From: CAZVPF01 sp964628195
GTDB taxonomy: Bacteria; Planctomycetota; Phycisphaerae; Sedimentisphaerales; Anaerohalosphaeraceae
Direction of reading: 5' to 3'
DNA: 64,000 nt
Assembly (NCBI GenBank): GCA_964628195.1
Contig: CAZVPF010000004.1
Coordinates: 62,001-126,000, forward strand
Shown: piece by piece, positions 52,445-61,235 of the stretch
How the letters are laid out: every line of letters starts with the position of its first letter
Position numbering within the stretch: position 1 is the first letter of the stretch
Made by a program: the position numbers and the translations under genes
Notes under the pieces: generated by a model
Told to the model about the DNA's origin: nothing
Database searches by the model: none
What the model saw: only the letters and a program-made list of their open reading frames with translations

Positions 52445-52924
52445 TTATTCAAGACCGAAAATTTTCATCCACATTTTCGCTTCTGCTTTCGAGATACCGT
52501 TGAGTTTTTCACGCGGTTCCGGCACCTTTCTTTTTCCTTTCTGCATCTGGTCGGTCAGGTTTATCCAGAAGCTTTCGGACTTGACCGATATGGCCCTTCT
52601 TTTTCGGGCCGCCAGCCGCAGCCGCCTGTCGCTGCTAATAACGACCAGGCGTTTCGGGTGGGTGCTCTTTTCTATTATTTTTTCAATTATGCTGTCGGCG
52701 TCGGTCGCCGAGCCTGAAAACAGTACGTGCAGTATACGATACCGGAAAAATTCTCTTTTTTCAAGAGGCCCGGTCCCGTCGAAAACAATCTGCCCTTTGT
52801 CCTTTATTCGGCGAAGGTATTGGGCGAGCAGCGAGCACAGAGCCGCTTCGCTGAAGTCCTCATATTCCGGTTCCATTTTTCGGATCGCGTGTATGAGATT
52901 ATGTCCGTCGAATACGAGAGGCAT
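52445..52924 (-). CDS. NYN-domain (YacP-like) nuclease-type protein
   Basis: A 159-residue protein with the PIN/NYN fold. The N-terminal FDGHNLIHAIRK carries the first acidic residue, IVFDGTG and then SGSATDADSIIEKII and VVISSDRRL bring the others (the Asp cluster of a Mg2+ nuclease site). YacP (Rae1) proteins cleave mRNA on the ribosome in Bacillus. Its start is directly after the pyrC stop with no gap, so it is probably co-transcribed. Confidence 0.8.
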   Translation of the reverse strand: MPLVFDGHNLIHAIRKMEPEYEDFSEAALCSLLAQYLRRIKDKGQIVFDGTGPLEKREFFRYRILHVLFSGSATDADSIIEKIIEKSTHPKRLVVISSDRRLRLAARKRRAISVKSESFWINLTDQMQKGKRKVPEPREKLNGISKAEAKMWMKIFGLE

Positions 52925-54226
52925 TTATTCATCTGCCGAATATCTTACCTCGCCGCCTACTATTGTTTTTTCGACTTTGGCTTTTACTCTCCAGCCGTGG
53001 TAGGGGCAGTTTCTGCTTTTGGAGAAAAATTTCTCGGCGTCTATTTCATATTCCGCTTCGGGGTCTATTACGGTTACGTCGCCCCAGGCGCCCTCGCTCA
53101 GCGTGCCGCGGGCGATGCCGGCGACTTTGGCCGGTTTGATTGTCAAAAGTTCGATGACGCCTTTCCAGTCGAGCACTCCCGGTTCGATAAGCGTCTTGTG
53201 GTAGAGTGAGAGTGCGCATTCGAGGCCTGCGATGCCGAACGGTGCTGTCAGGAACTCGAGTTCCTTTTCGCTTCTCAGATGCGGTGCGTGGTCGGTTACA
53301 AGTGCGTCAACCATTCCTTCGCGGATCATCTCCTTCAGTGCGTCGATATCTTCGCGGGTCCTCAGCGGCGGGTTTACTTTATAATATGTGTCGTAGTCCA
53401 TTATCGCGTCATCGGTGAACAGCAGGTGATGCGGTGTAACTTCGCAGGTTACGGGCAGACCTTCATTTTTTGCGTTTGTTATTATTCTTACAGAGCCTCT
53501 TGTCGATATATGCTGCGCATGGTAGCGTGTCATTGTTTTTTTGACAAGCTGGATATCCCGCCAGAGCATCATTTCCTCAGCGAGCGGGTCGATACCGGGC
53601 AGTCCAAGTATGGTAGAGTTGTAGCCGGCGTTCATGACGCCCGACGAGCCGAGACAATTGTCCTGGCAGTGCTGGGCAATGTATACATCGAACATTTTCG
53701 CATACTTGAGGGCACGGAGCATCAGGGCGGTGTCCTGGAGTCCGTCGCCGTCATCGGTGAAACCTATTGCGCCAGCCTGGGTCATCAGGCCCATTTCGGC
53801 GAGTTCTTTGCCCTTGCGGCCTTTGGTTATCGCTCCGAGTGTGAAGATGTATGTCTTTCTCGCCTGGCGGCCCATCCTGTGGACAAATTCGACGCTGGTC
53901 TGGTTGTCAATGCAGGGGTCTGTGTTGGGCATGCATACAACGCTGCTGAATCCCCCCGCGACGGCAGCGGCGGAACCGCTTGCGATTGTTTCTTCTTCTT
54001 CTTCGCCCGGCTCACGGAAATGAACGTGTATGTCGATAAGGCCGGGTGTTACGAGCTTGTTTTTTGCGTTTATTTCGACGGGGGAGTTTATATTATCCGG
54101 GACGGAGCCTACTTTGGCGACCCTGCCGTCCTCGATGAAGACATCGCATACTTCGTCGATATTGTTGGCCGGGTCAATGACCCTTCCTTTTCTTATTACA
54201 ACACTGTTACCGGCAGCTTTATTCAT
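52925..54226 (-). CDS. pyrC: Dihydroorotase (class I)
   Basis: A 433-residue pyrimidine-biosynthesis enzyme that closes carbamoyl aspartate to dihydroorotate. The zinc-binding DIHVHFREPG opens the barrel (HxH near residue 62). VCMPNTDPCIDN, the later RITCEVTPHHLL-type segment and the catalytic Asp in VTDHAPH are all present, as is KPAKVAGI near the end. Its start overlaps the pyrB stop by one base (TAATG), so translation is coupled. Length matches the class I form that works with aspartate carbamoyltransferase. Confidence 0.93.
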   Translation of the reverse strand: MNKAAGNSVVIRKGRVIDPANNIDEVCDVFIEDGRVAKVGSVPDNINSPVEINAKNKLVTPGLIDIHVHFREPGEEEEETIASGSAAAVAGGFSSVVCMPNTDPCIDNQTSVEFVHRMGRQARKTYIFTLGAITKGRKGKELAEMGLMTQAGAIGFTDDGDGLQDTALMLRALKYAKMFDVYIAQHCQDNCLGSSGVMNAGYNSTILGLPGIDPLAEEMMLWRDIQLVKKTMTRYHAQHISTRGSVRIITNAKNEGLPVTCEVTPHHLLFTDDAIMDYDTYYKVNPPLRTREDIDALKEMIREGMVDALVTDHAPHLRSEKELEFLTAPFGIAGLECALSLYHKTLIEPGVLDWKGVIELLTIKPAKVAGIARGTLSEGAWGDVTVIDPEAEYEIDAEKFFSKSRNCPYHGWRVKAKVEKTIVGGEVRYSADE

Positions 54227-55188
54227 TAAACCCTCGCCTCATGAGCAGCGGCCTGGTTGACAAGGAATAGTGCCGCCATCCTGACCGCCAGTCCGTTGCT
54301 TACCTGTTTAAGTATTACACTGTTTGGCCCGTCGGCTACTTCGGATTCGAGTTCCACTCCGCGGTTTATGGGCCCTGGGTGCATAACAATTATGTCGGGC
54401 TTGGCCCGTTTCATTCTTTCGAGCGTCAGGCCGAAGAAGTGAGAATATTCCTTCACTGATGGAAAGGCGTTTCCGCCCATTCGCTCGAACTGTATCCGAA
54501 GCATGTTTATCACGTCGAGTTTTTCGATCACGTCGTCGAGTTTGTAGCTTATTTTGACCGGGAGATGTTCGACGCTGGCGGGCATGAGCGTTGGCGGGCC
54601 GATGAGGTAGACCTCGGCTCCGAGCTTGCTCATTGCCCAGACATTGCTGCGTGCGACGCGGCTGTGCGCGATGTCGCCTACGATGCCGATCTTAAGGCCC
54701 TCGAGCGTGCCTTTTTCCTGGAGAATGGTATATACGTCGAGCAGGGCCTGTGTTGGGTGCTCATTAAAACCGTCGCCTGCGTTGACAACACATGCGTTTA
54801 TGTTTCGGCTGAGGAACTTCGGGGCGCCGCCTGCGCCGTGGCGAAGAATTACGATGTCAATGCCCATTGCCTCGAGGTTCTTGGCGGTGTCAAGCAGGGT
54901 TTCGCCCTTGCTGACGGAGCTGCTTTTTTTCGTGAATTCCACGACATCTGCGCTTAGCCTGTTCGCTGCGAGGGTGAAACTGTTTCGCGTTCGGGTGCTG
55001 TCCTCGAAGAAGAGGTTGACCACGACCTTGCCGCGGAGCGGGGGGGCCTTCTTTACCGATCGGGTGCTTACCTGTTCGAAGCCTTTTGCAGTGTCGAGGA
55101 TGAATTCTATCTCCTCGCGGGAAAGCTCACGCAGGCCTGTAAGGTGCTTACGGGTCCAGTTGAATTGGTTTGATTTTTGTTTGGTCAA
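54226..55188 (-). CDS. pyrB: Aspartate carbamoyltransferase catalytic subunit
   Basis: A 320-residue enzyme that joins carbamoyl phosphate and aspartate in the second step of pyrimidine synthesis. The carbamoyl-phosphate loop is FFEDSTRTRNSF (about 60-71). HPTQALLDVYTI and VGDIAHSRVARSN are the other signatures. No regulatory subunit gene is present. It follows pyrR by 19 bases and is translationally coupled to pyrC. Confidence 0.95.
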   Translation of the reverse strand: MTKQKSNQFNWTRKHLTGLRELSREEIEFILDTAKGFEQVSTRSVKKAPPLRGKVVVNLFFEDSTRTRNSFTLAANRLSADVVEFTKKSSSVSKGETLLDTAKNLEAMGIDIVILRHGAGGAPKFLSRNINACVVNAGDGFNEHPTQALLDVYTILQEKGTLEGLKIGIVGDIAHSRVARSNVWAMSKLGAEVYLIGPPTLMPASVEHLPVKISYKLDDVIEKLDVINMLRIQFERMGGNAFPSVKEYSHFFGLTLERMKRAKPDIIVMHPGPINRGVELESEVADGPNSVILKQVSNGLAVRMAALFLVNQAAAHEARV

Positions 55189-55207
55189 CCGCGGTTCTCC
55201 TGTTTAT

Positions 55208-55732
55208 TCATTCGACCTGCACGCTGTCTTCGCCGTCGACTTCAGTAACTTTAACGTTTACGGATTTGTTTTTTTCGATGTCCACGCTGTGGCCTATGTA
55301 GTCGGCTTGTATAGGGAACTCGCGTCCGGCGCGTTCTACAAGGACGGCGAGTCTTATTGCTTTGGGTCTTCCCAGGTCGATCAGCGCGTCCATTGCGGCT
55401 CTGATGCTTCTGCCGGTGTGGAGGACGTCGTCGACGAGAATGAGTACCTTGCCGGCGATATCGAAATGTATTTCGGTAGTTCTTACCTGCGGCTGGTGGT
55501 CGGACTGGGGGCTGTTAAGATCGTCGCGGTAGAGGGTTATATCGAGTACTCCCGTGGGTATGTCGGCCGAGAGTTTTTTCCGGAGCCGTTCGGAGAGACG
55601 CTGTGCGATTATCTCGCCCCTGCTTCGGACGCCGATAATGGCGATTTCACCTGTTTGATTATCTTTGCAGATGCTGTCTACAAGATCATCGATTGCCCGG
55701 TTTATTTTGTTCTGGTCGAGTATTGTTTTCAT
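55208..55732 (-). CDS. pyrR: PyrR regulator / uracil phosphoribosyltransferase
   Basis: A 174-residue PRTase-fold protein with the PRPP loop LILVDDVLHTGRSIRAAMDA. The N-terminal KTILDQNKINRAIDDLVDSI and the IGVRSRGEIIAQRL motif are typical of PyrR. In Bacillus it controls pyr genes by binding mRNA and has weak uracil phosphoribosyltransferase activity. It is first in a pyrR-pyrB-pyrC order. I did not find a recognisable PyrR binding loop upstream, so regulation may differ. Confidence 0.92.
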   Translation of the reverse strand: MKTILDQNKINRAIDDLVDSICKDNQTGEIAIIGVRSRGEIIAQRLSERLRKKLSADIPTGVLDITLYRDDLNSPQSDHQPQVRTTEIHFDIAGKVLILVDDVLHTGRSIRAAMDALIDLGRPKAIRLAVLVERAGREFPIQADYIGHSVDIEKNKSVNVKVTEVDGEDSVQVE

Positions 55733-55855
55733 TTTTTTTGCTCAAGTTAAGTTAATAAGAGTATAACAGAGGTTGCGCGGCAATTCAAACATGAAAATCG
55801 CCGGAATAAGCCATATTTCGGGCATTTTAATAATTGACGGGACAAATTAATTCTC

Positions 55856-55885
55856 TTGCCCGCAATGCGGTTGAAATGGTATACT
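55856..55885 (+). promoter_or_regulatory. Candidate promoter for the subtilase-like gene
   Basis: TTGCCC (55856-55861), 18 bases, TATACT (55880-55885), with an overlapping TATAAT at 55885-55890. The leader would be about 37 bases. Confidence 0.35.
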
Positions 55886-55929
55886 ATAATATCTACGTAT
55901 TCAGTCGGGTTTGATGCAACGGGAGTACA

Positions 55930-57636
55930 TTGATACATTTTCTTAAAAAATTGTTCGGATTTGTTGTTTCGGCAATTGCCTGCGGGTTTTTTTCGACGGC
56001 TTTATTGGCCGCCGGGGCGGAAAGGAAAGCATATCAGCCCGGAGCACTGTATTTTTGCGGTTTTACGGCTGTTAAGCAGGAGCGTGCGGACCTTACGGGC
56101 AGTGGGATCAATATCTCTACAGTGTGCAGGAGCTATACTTATCTCGGCGGCGAACCGCAGAACGATTACCGGCCTAATATTTCGCACAAATGTTTCGAGG
56201 GGGCCCAAATAGCGTTCCATGACTACTCGCCGGAGACTGCGGGGGTTTCACCTCATGCGACAGAAATAGCGGGTCTTTTTTTGGGTGTTGACCCGAACGC
56301 TTATGACGGTTCGGCGGGGAATTTTATTTATGAGGGACTTACACCGGATGCGAGCCTGGATGTTTACGAATTCTGGCATTTTGTGAACGAGTACCTGCTC
56401 GAGCAGCGGGATTTTTATACGGATATCATTTCTTTCAGTGCCGGTGCGGCGTTTCAGCAGTGGTGGACGCGGGCTTTCGACTGGCTTGCTTTTTCTCGGG
56501 ATGTGGTGGTAGTGGCGAGCATAGGCAACGGCGAGGAAGCGGGCGACCCGGTTTTGTATCCCGGGGCAGGGAAGAACTGCATCGGGGTGGGGCTGCTTGA
56601 CCCGGTTTTTTCAGATGACTCGGGTAAGGGTCTTAGCGAGTACACTTTGGCCCGCCGGGAGCATTCGAGCATGGGCCCGAGCTTTGACCTTCGGTGCAAG
56701 CCGGATCTTGTCGCCCCGGGCAACTGTATTGTGCCCGATGATGACAATGACAGCGGGTATCACATTTCCGGCAACTGGTCGAGCTATGGGGTGCCTGTTG
56801 TTGCCGGCACAGCGGCAATGCTTTTGCAGGAGCTGCGGGCAGAGCGTGAGAAGTATAACTTTTCCCGGGGTTTGCCGCAGAGCTGCCTGGTGAGGGCATT
56901 GCTTACGAATTCGGCTGATAAGCTGCCTTACTGGCACAAGGGGCTGTTGACGGCGGATGACGATAATTATGTTGCCGGTGACTACGTGCAGGGGTGCGGG
57001 GCGCTTAACGCTGAGAACGCATTCAGGACGCTGCAGAGCGGCAGGCAGGGACCGGCAAATATTGCCGACACGGGCTGGGATGTTAATCTTACGATAAACG
57101 CAGTCCAAGCAGCAAACATTTACACTTTGAATATCAAGCCGAAAAAGAACGATTACCTGACTGCGACGCTGAACTGGTTCGTGCCGTTTGAGGGACAGTT
57201 TCCATATCAGGCCGACAGTTCGGAAACGGCGGACCTTTCGCTGGAGCTTTGGGCAGTGGAATCGAACAGGGAGGCGAGGCTGGTGGACTTTTGCGACAGC
57301 AGGCGGGACAACCTCGAGCATATTCATTACCGTCTGGACGAGGCGGTGGAGCAGTACAGGCTTGTTGTGAAATTTTCGGACAGGGTTGTGCCTGTAAAGA
57401 CACTGTTCCAGCTTTATGCACTGGCGTGGCAGGTGCGGAATATTGATAATACGAGCGACGAGCGATGGTATGATCTTGACGGCGACGGGGAGTTGAATTT
57501 TTCGGACCTTTCGGTGATACTCGAAAACATCGAACCCGGCAGGGAGTATCCCGACCTGCGGGCGGGGGATATCAATATGGACGGGCTTGTCGATTATAAA
57601 GACATTAACCTGCTGTGGGCGAAGCTGAATGGTTAA
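55930..57636 (+). CDS. Secreted subtilase-like protein with two-repeat dockerin
   Basis: A 568-residue exported S8-like protein. The TTG start at 55930 is supported by GGGAG 4 bases upstream. The signal peptide is about 1-28. The subtilase region includes the His block SPHATEIAGLFLGV, the oxyanion Asn in ASIGNG, and a C-terminal block WSSYGVPVVAGTAAML where the Ser is aligned with the nucleophile. The usual catalytic Asp block reads GINISTVCRSYTYLGG, with Cys in place of Asp, so activity is uncertain. The C-terminus is a complete dockerin-type pair: DLDGDGELNFSDLSVIL and DINMDGLVDYKDINLLW. It overlaps the convergent MFS gene by four bases. Confidence 0.78.
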   Translation: MIHFLKKLFGFVVSAIACGFFSTALLAAGAERKAYQPGALYFCGFTAVKQERADLTGSGINISTVCRSYTYLGGEPQNDYRPNISHKCFEGAQIAFHDYSPETAGVSPHATEIAGLFLGVDPNAYDGSAGNFIYEGLTPDASLDVYEFWHFVNEYLLEQRDFYTDIISFSAGAAFQQWWTRAFDWLAFSRDVVVVASIGNGEEAGDPVLYPGAGKNCIGVGLLDPVFSDDSGKGLSEYTLARREHSSMGPSFDLRCKPDLVAPGNCIVPDDDNDSGYHISGNWSSYGVPVVAGTAAMLLQELRAEREKYNFSRGLPQSCLVRALLTNSADKLPYWHKGLLTADDDNYVAGDYVQGCGALNAENAFRTLQSGRQGPANIADTGWDVNLTINAVQAANIYTLNIKPKKNDYLTATLNWFVPFEGQFPYQADSSETADLSLELWAVESNREARLVDFCDSRRDNLEHIHYRLDEAVEQYRLVVKFSDRVVPVKTLFQLYALAWQVRNIDNTSDERWYDLDGDGELNFSDLSVILENIEPGREYPDLRAGDINMDGLVDYKDINLLWAKLNG

Positions 57637-59141
57637 GCATCCGTCGATTCCTGGTTTTTATTATTCGGCATAATTATTTGGGTCAAATTTCTAACGGCTG
57701 TTATGGGGAAGCTCACCATTTGTCTGACACCCTCGACTGATGAAAGTGTTCTTACCTGCATCCTGACTTCGGTGAATAGTTCCTGTGCGACAATTTTTTC
57801 TTCGACCTCTCCTTCCTCTTTTATTTTGGCCAGGCGGCGGATTGCATAAAGGCCGACCAGAAAAGCAAGCACAAAGAAGAAGTCCCACTGCTGGAGGTTT
57901 AATGTCGGCAAGTTGATTTCTCTTTCAGGTCCGATATATTTGAGTGTCCATGAAAGCTCCCTGCCTGAGAAGAAGTCGGCAAACTTTCCGCCGAGTATGG
58001 GGGCGATGCCTGCGGCGAGAGAGTTGACTATGGTATTGGTCGCTAGGTAAGCTGTAGCCTGACCTTTAGGTGCGAGTTTGAGGCTGATATTGCCAGCAGC
58101 GAGAGCGACACCTGCAGAAGAAAGCCCCATGACAATATGTATCACGATCAGCAGGGGGATTGTAAGGAAATATCTTTCGGGCATAGTAGTGAAAGTCCAG
58201 GTAAGAATGCCGATCATAAAAAGTGGACAGCTTATCGCCAGTACGGATTTGTTGCTGAACCTGTCGGTGTACTTACCCCATATTTTGAGGAACAGAAAGT
58301 TGAAGACCTGGCTTATGACCGACAGGCCGATGATAAAAGACATGCTCAGTCCAAGCCGTTTTAGCATGTAGACCATGAAGAAAGGTCCGGCGAGATTGAC
58401 CGCGAAGTTCCACGAGCACATAAAAATAATAAGCCTGCGAAAGTTTTCATTTTTAAAGGGCATCGTCAGAAGCGAGAAAAGTTTCTGGCCTTTTTCGGGT
58501 GGCGGCATTTTCGTTTCTGGAGTGTTTGCGAGAAAAAACAGTCCGCTTATTCCAAACATGAAACCTGCGCCGAAAAGCAGCGAATATCCTTCCAGTTCCT
58601 TTTCCGGCATGGCATTTTTCCAATAGTCGAGGAAGCCTGCGGCAAGAAGGCTGAGGATTATGCCGGTTCCGACAGCAAGGCGCATTCGTTTTGAAAAATA
58701 GGTTCCCATTATACTTTCCGGGACCAGGTCTCGCATCCATGAGTTCCAGCTACAGTTGGATACGGCGCCGAAAGCCGAAAGTGTGAACAAGAGAATGAGC
58801 ATTACAAGGACTGAAATTTGGGGTGGAAAAATAAATGGGCTCAACGCAATGATGAGCCAGCAGATTCGACTTAGCCCGGCAGCGAGGATGGTTATGGTTT
58901 TCCTGTTGCGGAACTTTTCGACAAGAAATATGGCGGGAAGTTGGAGTAACTGGGCAAGGGGGCCAATAGCTGCAAGCAGGCCGATGACGAAGTTCGAGGC
59001 GTCGAGCTTGACAGCAAATGCGATCAAAAATGCGCCGCCGGTTAGAATACCCATCGACTGTGACGCTATGCCGTCATAGATGACATATCTCAAACCTTTT
59101 TCGACTTGCTTGTCGGTAAGTTTTTCGTGGGTCTTGAACAT
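57633..59141 (-). CDS. Major facilitator superfamily transporter
   Basis: A 502-residue inner-membrane transporter with 12 predicted helices. It has a long loop between the N- and C-terminal halves, with QKLFSLLTMPFKNENFRRLI at its end. The family with SNCSWNSWMRDLVPE around helix 5 is common in planctomycetes and related bacteria, and the substrate is unknown. An extended C-terminal tail of about 80 residues follows the last helix. Convergent to the subtilase-like gene. Confidence 0.8.
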   Translation of the reverse strand: MFKTHEKLTDKQVEKGLRYVIYDGIASQSMGILTGGAFLIAFAVKLDASNFVIGLLAAIGPLAQLLQLPAIFLVEKFRNRKTITILAAGLSRICWLIIALSPFIFPPQISVLVMLILLFTLSAFGAVSNCSWNSWMRDLVPESIMGTYFSKRMRLAVGTGIILSLLAAGFLDYWKNAMPEKELEGYSLLFGAGFMFGISGLFFLANTPETKMPPPEKGQKLFSLLTMPFKNENFRRLIIFMCSWNFAVNLAGPFFMVYMLKRLGLSMSFIIGLSVISQVFNFLFLKIWGKYTDRFSNKSVLAISCPLFMIGILTWTFTTMPERYFLTIPLLIVIHIVMGLSSAGVALAAGNISLKLAPKGQATAYLATNTIVNSLAAGIAPILGGKFADFFSGRELSWTLKYIGPEREINLPTLNLQQWDFFFVLAFLVGLYAIRRLAKIKEEGEVEEKIVAQELFTEVRMQVRTLSSVEGVRQMVSFPITAVRNLTQIIMPNNKNQESTDA

Positions 59142-59221
59142 TGCTGACCTTTTTACCGCTACTTTAGCAGGTTTACCTGCCTCTCAGATTTTTTCTGCCG
59201 TGAGTCTTTTTTAAAACTTAT

Positions 59222-60235
59222 TTACAGCTGCTTTTCCGTCTCTTGCAGTATCAAGCTTTTTACCTCATCTAGCGTGCCCTCGATGTTCGCTCCTGCTGCG
59301 ACGGTGTGGCCTCCGCCCCCGAAATTCTGGGCAATTGCCCGCACATCGAAATGTCCCTTGCTGCGAAGACTTGCCCGAAAGCCTTTGTTTTTTTGCCGGG
59401 GGTTTTCGCCGAGTTCAACGAGCATAACGGCCATCTCAACTGTCCCGATCTTCTGGCACTCGTCGATGAGGTTCTCGGTGTCGCTTCCTCGTGCGCCGGT
59501 TTCGTCGAAGTCCTTTCGCAGGATATGCTGGATGGCGACTTTGCCGTCGTGGTGCAGCTCGAGCGATTCGAGCATCCTTACCATTAGCTTCAGCCTTGAG
59601 GGCGAGTAGTTCTGGAAGAGCTTTCGGTATATTTCATAAGGCTTGACACCGGCGTCGACGAGGTCGGCAGCGGTGCGGAACAGCCTGCCGTCGGCGTTGC
59701 CGAATCGAAACCAACCGCTGTCGGTGCAGTATGCGACGAACAGGGCTTCTGCCACTGACGAGGACAAAGGCCATTGGGCGTACCTCAGTAAATCGTAAAT
59801 AACCTCACCCGTCGCCGCGGCAGTGGTGTCAACAAGCTCGACGTCTCCGAGGCCTTCTCCTGTGATATGGTGGTCGATTACGAAGACTTTCTTGCCGGCG
59901 TTCTTTATCCACTCAGCAATGCCCGGGAGCTGGACGGCGCTGTTAGTGTCGACGATTATTACAAGGTCGCAGTCCGCGTATTTTTCGTCAAGCTGCTCGG
60001 CTTTTACGTCGTCGCCGAGGACCGGCACTTTCGCCGGGTATACGAAATCATACCAGCTGGGCAGAGGCGAGAGCAAAAGCGGCGTGCACTGTTTGCCGAG
60101 GTGTTCGAGTATGTCGGATACTGCCTTGATAGAACCTATCGCATCGCCGTCGGGGCGGACATGTGAGGTTACCAGGGCCTTTCGGCAGGTTTGAAGCGTT
60201 TCCACCGCTTGGTGGTATTGCGATTTTTCGGTCAT
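59222..60235 (-). CDS. nrnA: DHH/DHHA1 bifunctional oligoribonuclease / pAp phosphatase
   Basis: A 337-residue DHH-superfamily phosphoesterase that degrades nanoRNAs and 3'-phosphoadenosine 5'-phosphate. The start at 60235 has AAAGGA 7 bases upstream; the open frame upstream to 60391 has no such support. Motifs are SHVRPDGDAIGS (metal Asp), IIVDTNS and the VIDHHITGEG DHH block, then the DHHA1 region GARGSDTENLID and the C-terminal NFGGGGHTVAAGA. It starts 10 bases after the ribF stop. Together with the PAPS-using sulfotransferase it could clear pAp. Confidence 0.9.
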   Translation of the reverse strand: MTEKSQYHQAVETLQTCRKALVTSHVRPDGDAIGSIKAVSDILEHLGKQCTPLLLSPLPSWYDFVYPAKVPVLGDDVKAEQLDEKYADCDLVIIVDTNSAVQLPGIAEWIKNAGKKVFVIDHHITGEGLGDVELVDTTAAATGEVIYDLLRYAQWPLSSSVAEALFVAYCTDSGWFRFGNADGRLFRTAADLVDAGVKPYEIYRKLFQNYSPSRLKLMVRMLESLELHHDGKVAIQHILRKDFDETGARGSDTENLIDECQKIGTVEMAVMLVELGENPRQKNKGFRASLRSKGHFDVRAIAQNFGGGGHTVAAGANIEGTLDEVKSLILQETEKQL

Positions 60236-60245
60236 TTGCTTTCCT

Positions 60246-61235
60246 TTATTTATTCTGCTGTTCGTCGAGGAGTACTTCCTTTGCCTGCCGGCAGTCGACG
60301 GCGATCTGTTTTGAGAGATGCTCTCTCGAGTCGAATACCTGTTGAGGTCGGATGAGGCGGATAAAGTCCATTGCCATGTATTTTCCGACAAGATCCGGGA
60401 CTTTTTGTTCGAACAGGTGGGCCTCTATGAGAAGCGGCAGGCCGGATTCGAATGTTTTGGCGCGGCCTATGCTGAATACGGCAGGGGTGGTGTCGTCGCC
60501 GATGCAGGCGTCCTTGAATGTGTCCCCTATGCAGACCAGGCCCGCGTAGACACCCTCTGCGGGGGTGTACTGTTTGCCCTGTTTGAGATTGGCGGTGGGA
60601 TAGCCGAGCGTTTTGCCGACGCCCCTTCCCGGGACTATTTCGCCGACAAGCCTGTACGGCCGGCCCATTACGGCTCGTGCGGTGTGGACATCGCCGCGCA
60701 TCAGCGAGTTGCGTATAAGCGTGCTGGAGAACATGACGGGTTTTTCACCCCATGTGTAAAGTCTCTGCGGGGGCACTTCGATAACTTCAAACCCCCGGGC
60801 TTCGCCGAGTTTTTTGAGTGTGCCTATATCCCCGCTGCGGCCGTATCCGAAGCAGAAGTTGGGGCCTTCGAGAATAGCGACCGGGCCGAGTGTTTTCATC
60901 AGGAAGTCGTCGACAAATTTTTCCGGAGAGAGGTTGAAGATGTCCGTTCGGTCGGTCATTATTATCATTGCGTTTACGCCATATCGTTCGAGCAGGTGCT
61001 TACGCATCTGCATGGGGGTCAGTATCCCCGGTTTGGCCCCGGGCCTGAGCAGGGCAGCCGGGTGCGGATCGAAGGTCATAACTGCTACGCCTGCGGCGTT
61101 TAGCCTCTCGGCGGTTTCGTGAGCGGTGCTGATTATTTTCTGGTGACCGAGGTGCACGCCGTCGAAATTGCCTATCGAGAGAACCCAGCCTTTTTCAATA
61201 TTTTCAAGCTGCTCGTAACTTTCGTATATTTTCAT
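60246..61235 (-). CDS. ribF: Bifunctional riboflavin kinase / FAD synthetase
   Basis: A 329-residue enzyme that makes FMN and then FAD. The N-terminal nucleotidyltransferase opens with VLSIGNFDGVHLGHQKII and has the later LIRNSLMRGDV. The C-terminal kinase domain starts near RPYRLVGEIVPGRGVGKTLG with TANLKQGKQYTPAEGVYAGL. Both domains are complete. Its ATG follows the oxidoreductase stop immediately, with no gap. Confidence 0.95.
   Translation of the reverse strand: MKIYESYEQLENIEKGWVLSIGNFDGVHLGHQKIISTAHETAERLNAAGVAVMTFDPHPAALLRPGAKPGILTPMQMRKHLLERYGVNAMIIMTDRTDIFNLSPEKFVDDFLMKTLGPVAILEGPNFCFGYGRSGDIGTLKKLGEARGFEVIEVPPQRLYTWGEKPVMFSSTLIRNSLMRGDVHTARAVMGRPYRLVGEIVPGRGVGKTLGYPTANLKQGKQYTPAEGVYAGLVCIGDTFKDACIGDDTTPAVFSIGRAKTFESGLPLLIEAHLFEQKVPDLVGKYMAMDFIRLIRPQQVFDSREHLSKQIAVDCRQAKEVLLDEQQNK

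Noticed and set aside
53279..54229. Long plus-strand open frame opposite pyrC
   Set aside because: It is antisense to a well-conserved dihydroorotase with all catalytic motifs and has no recognisable domain or ribosome-binding site.
55733..55929. PyrR-binding attenuator upstream of pyrR
   Set aside because: No match to the conserved PyrR anti-antiterminator loop and no terminator/antiterminator pair could be seen.
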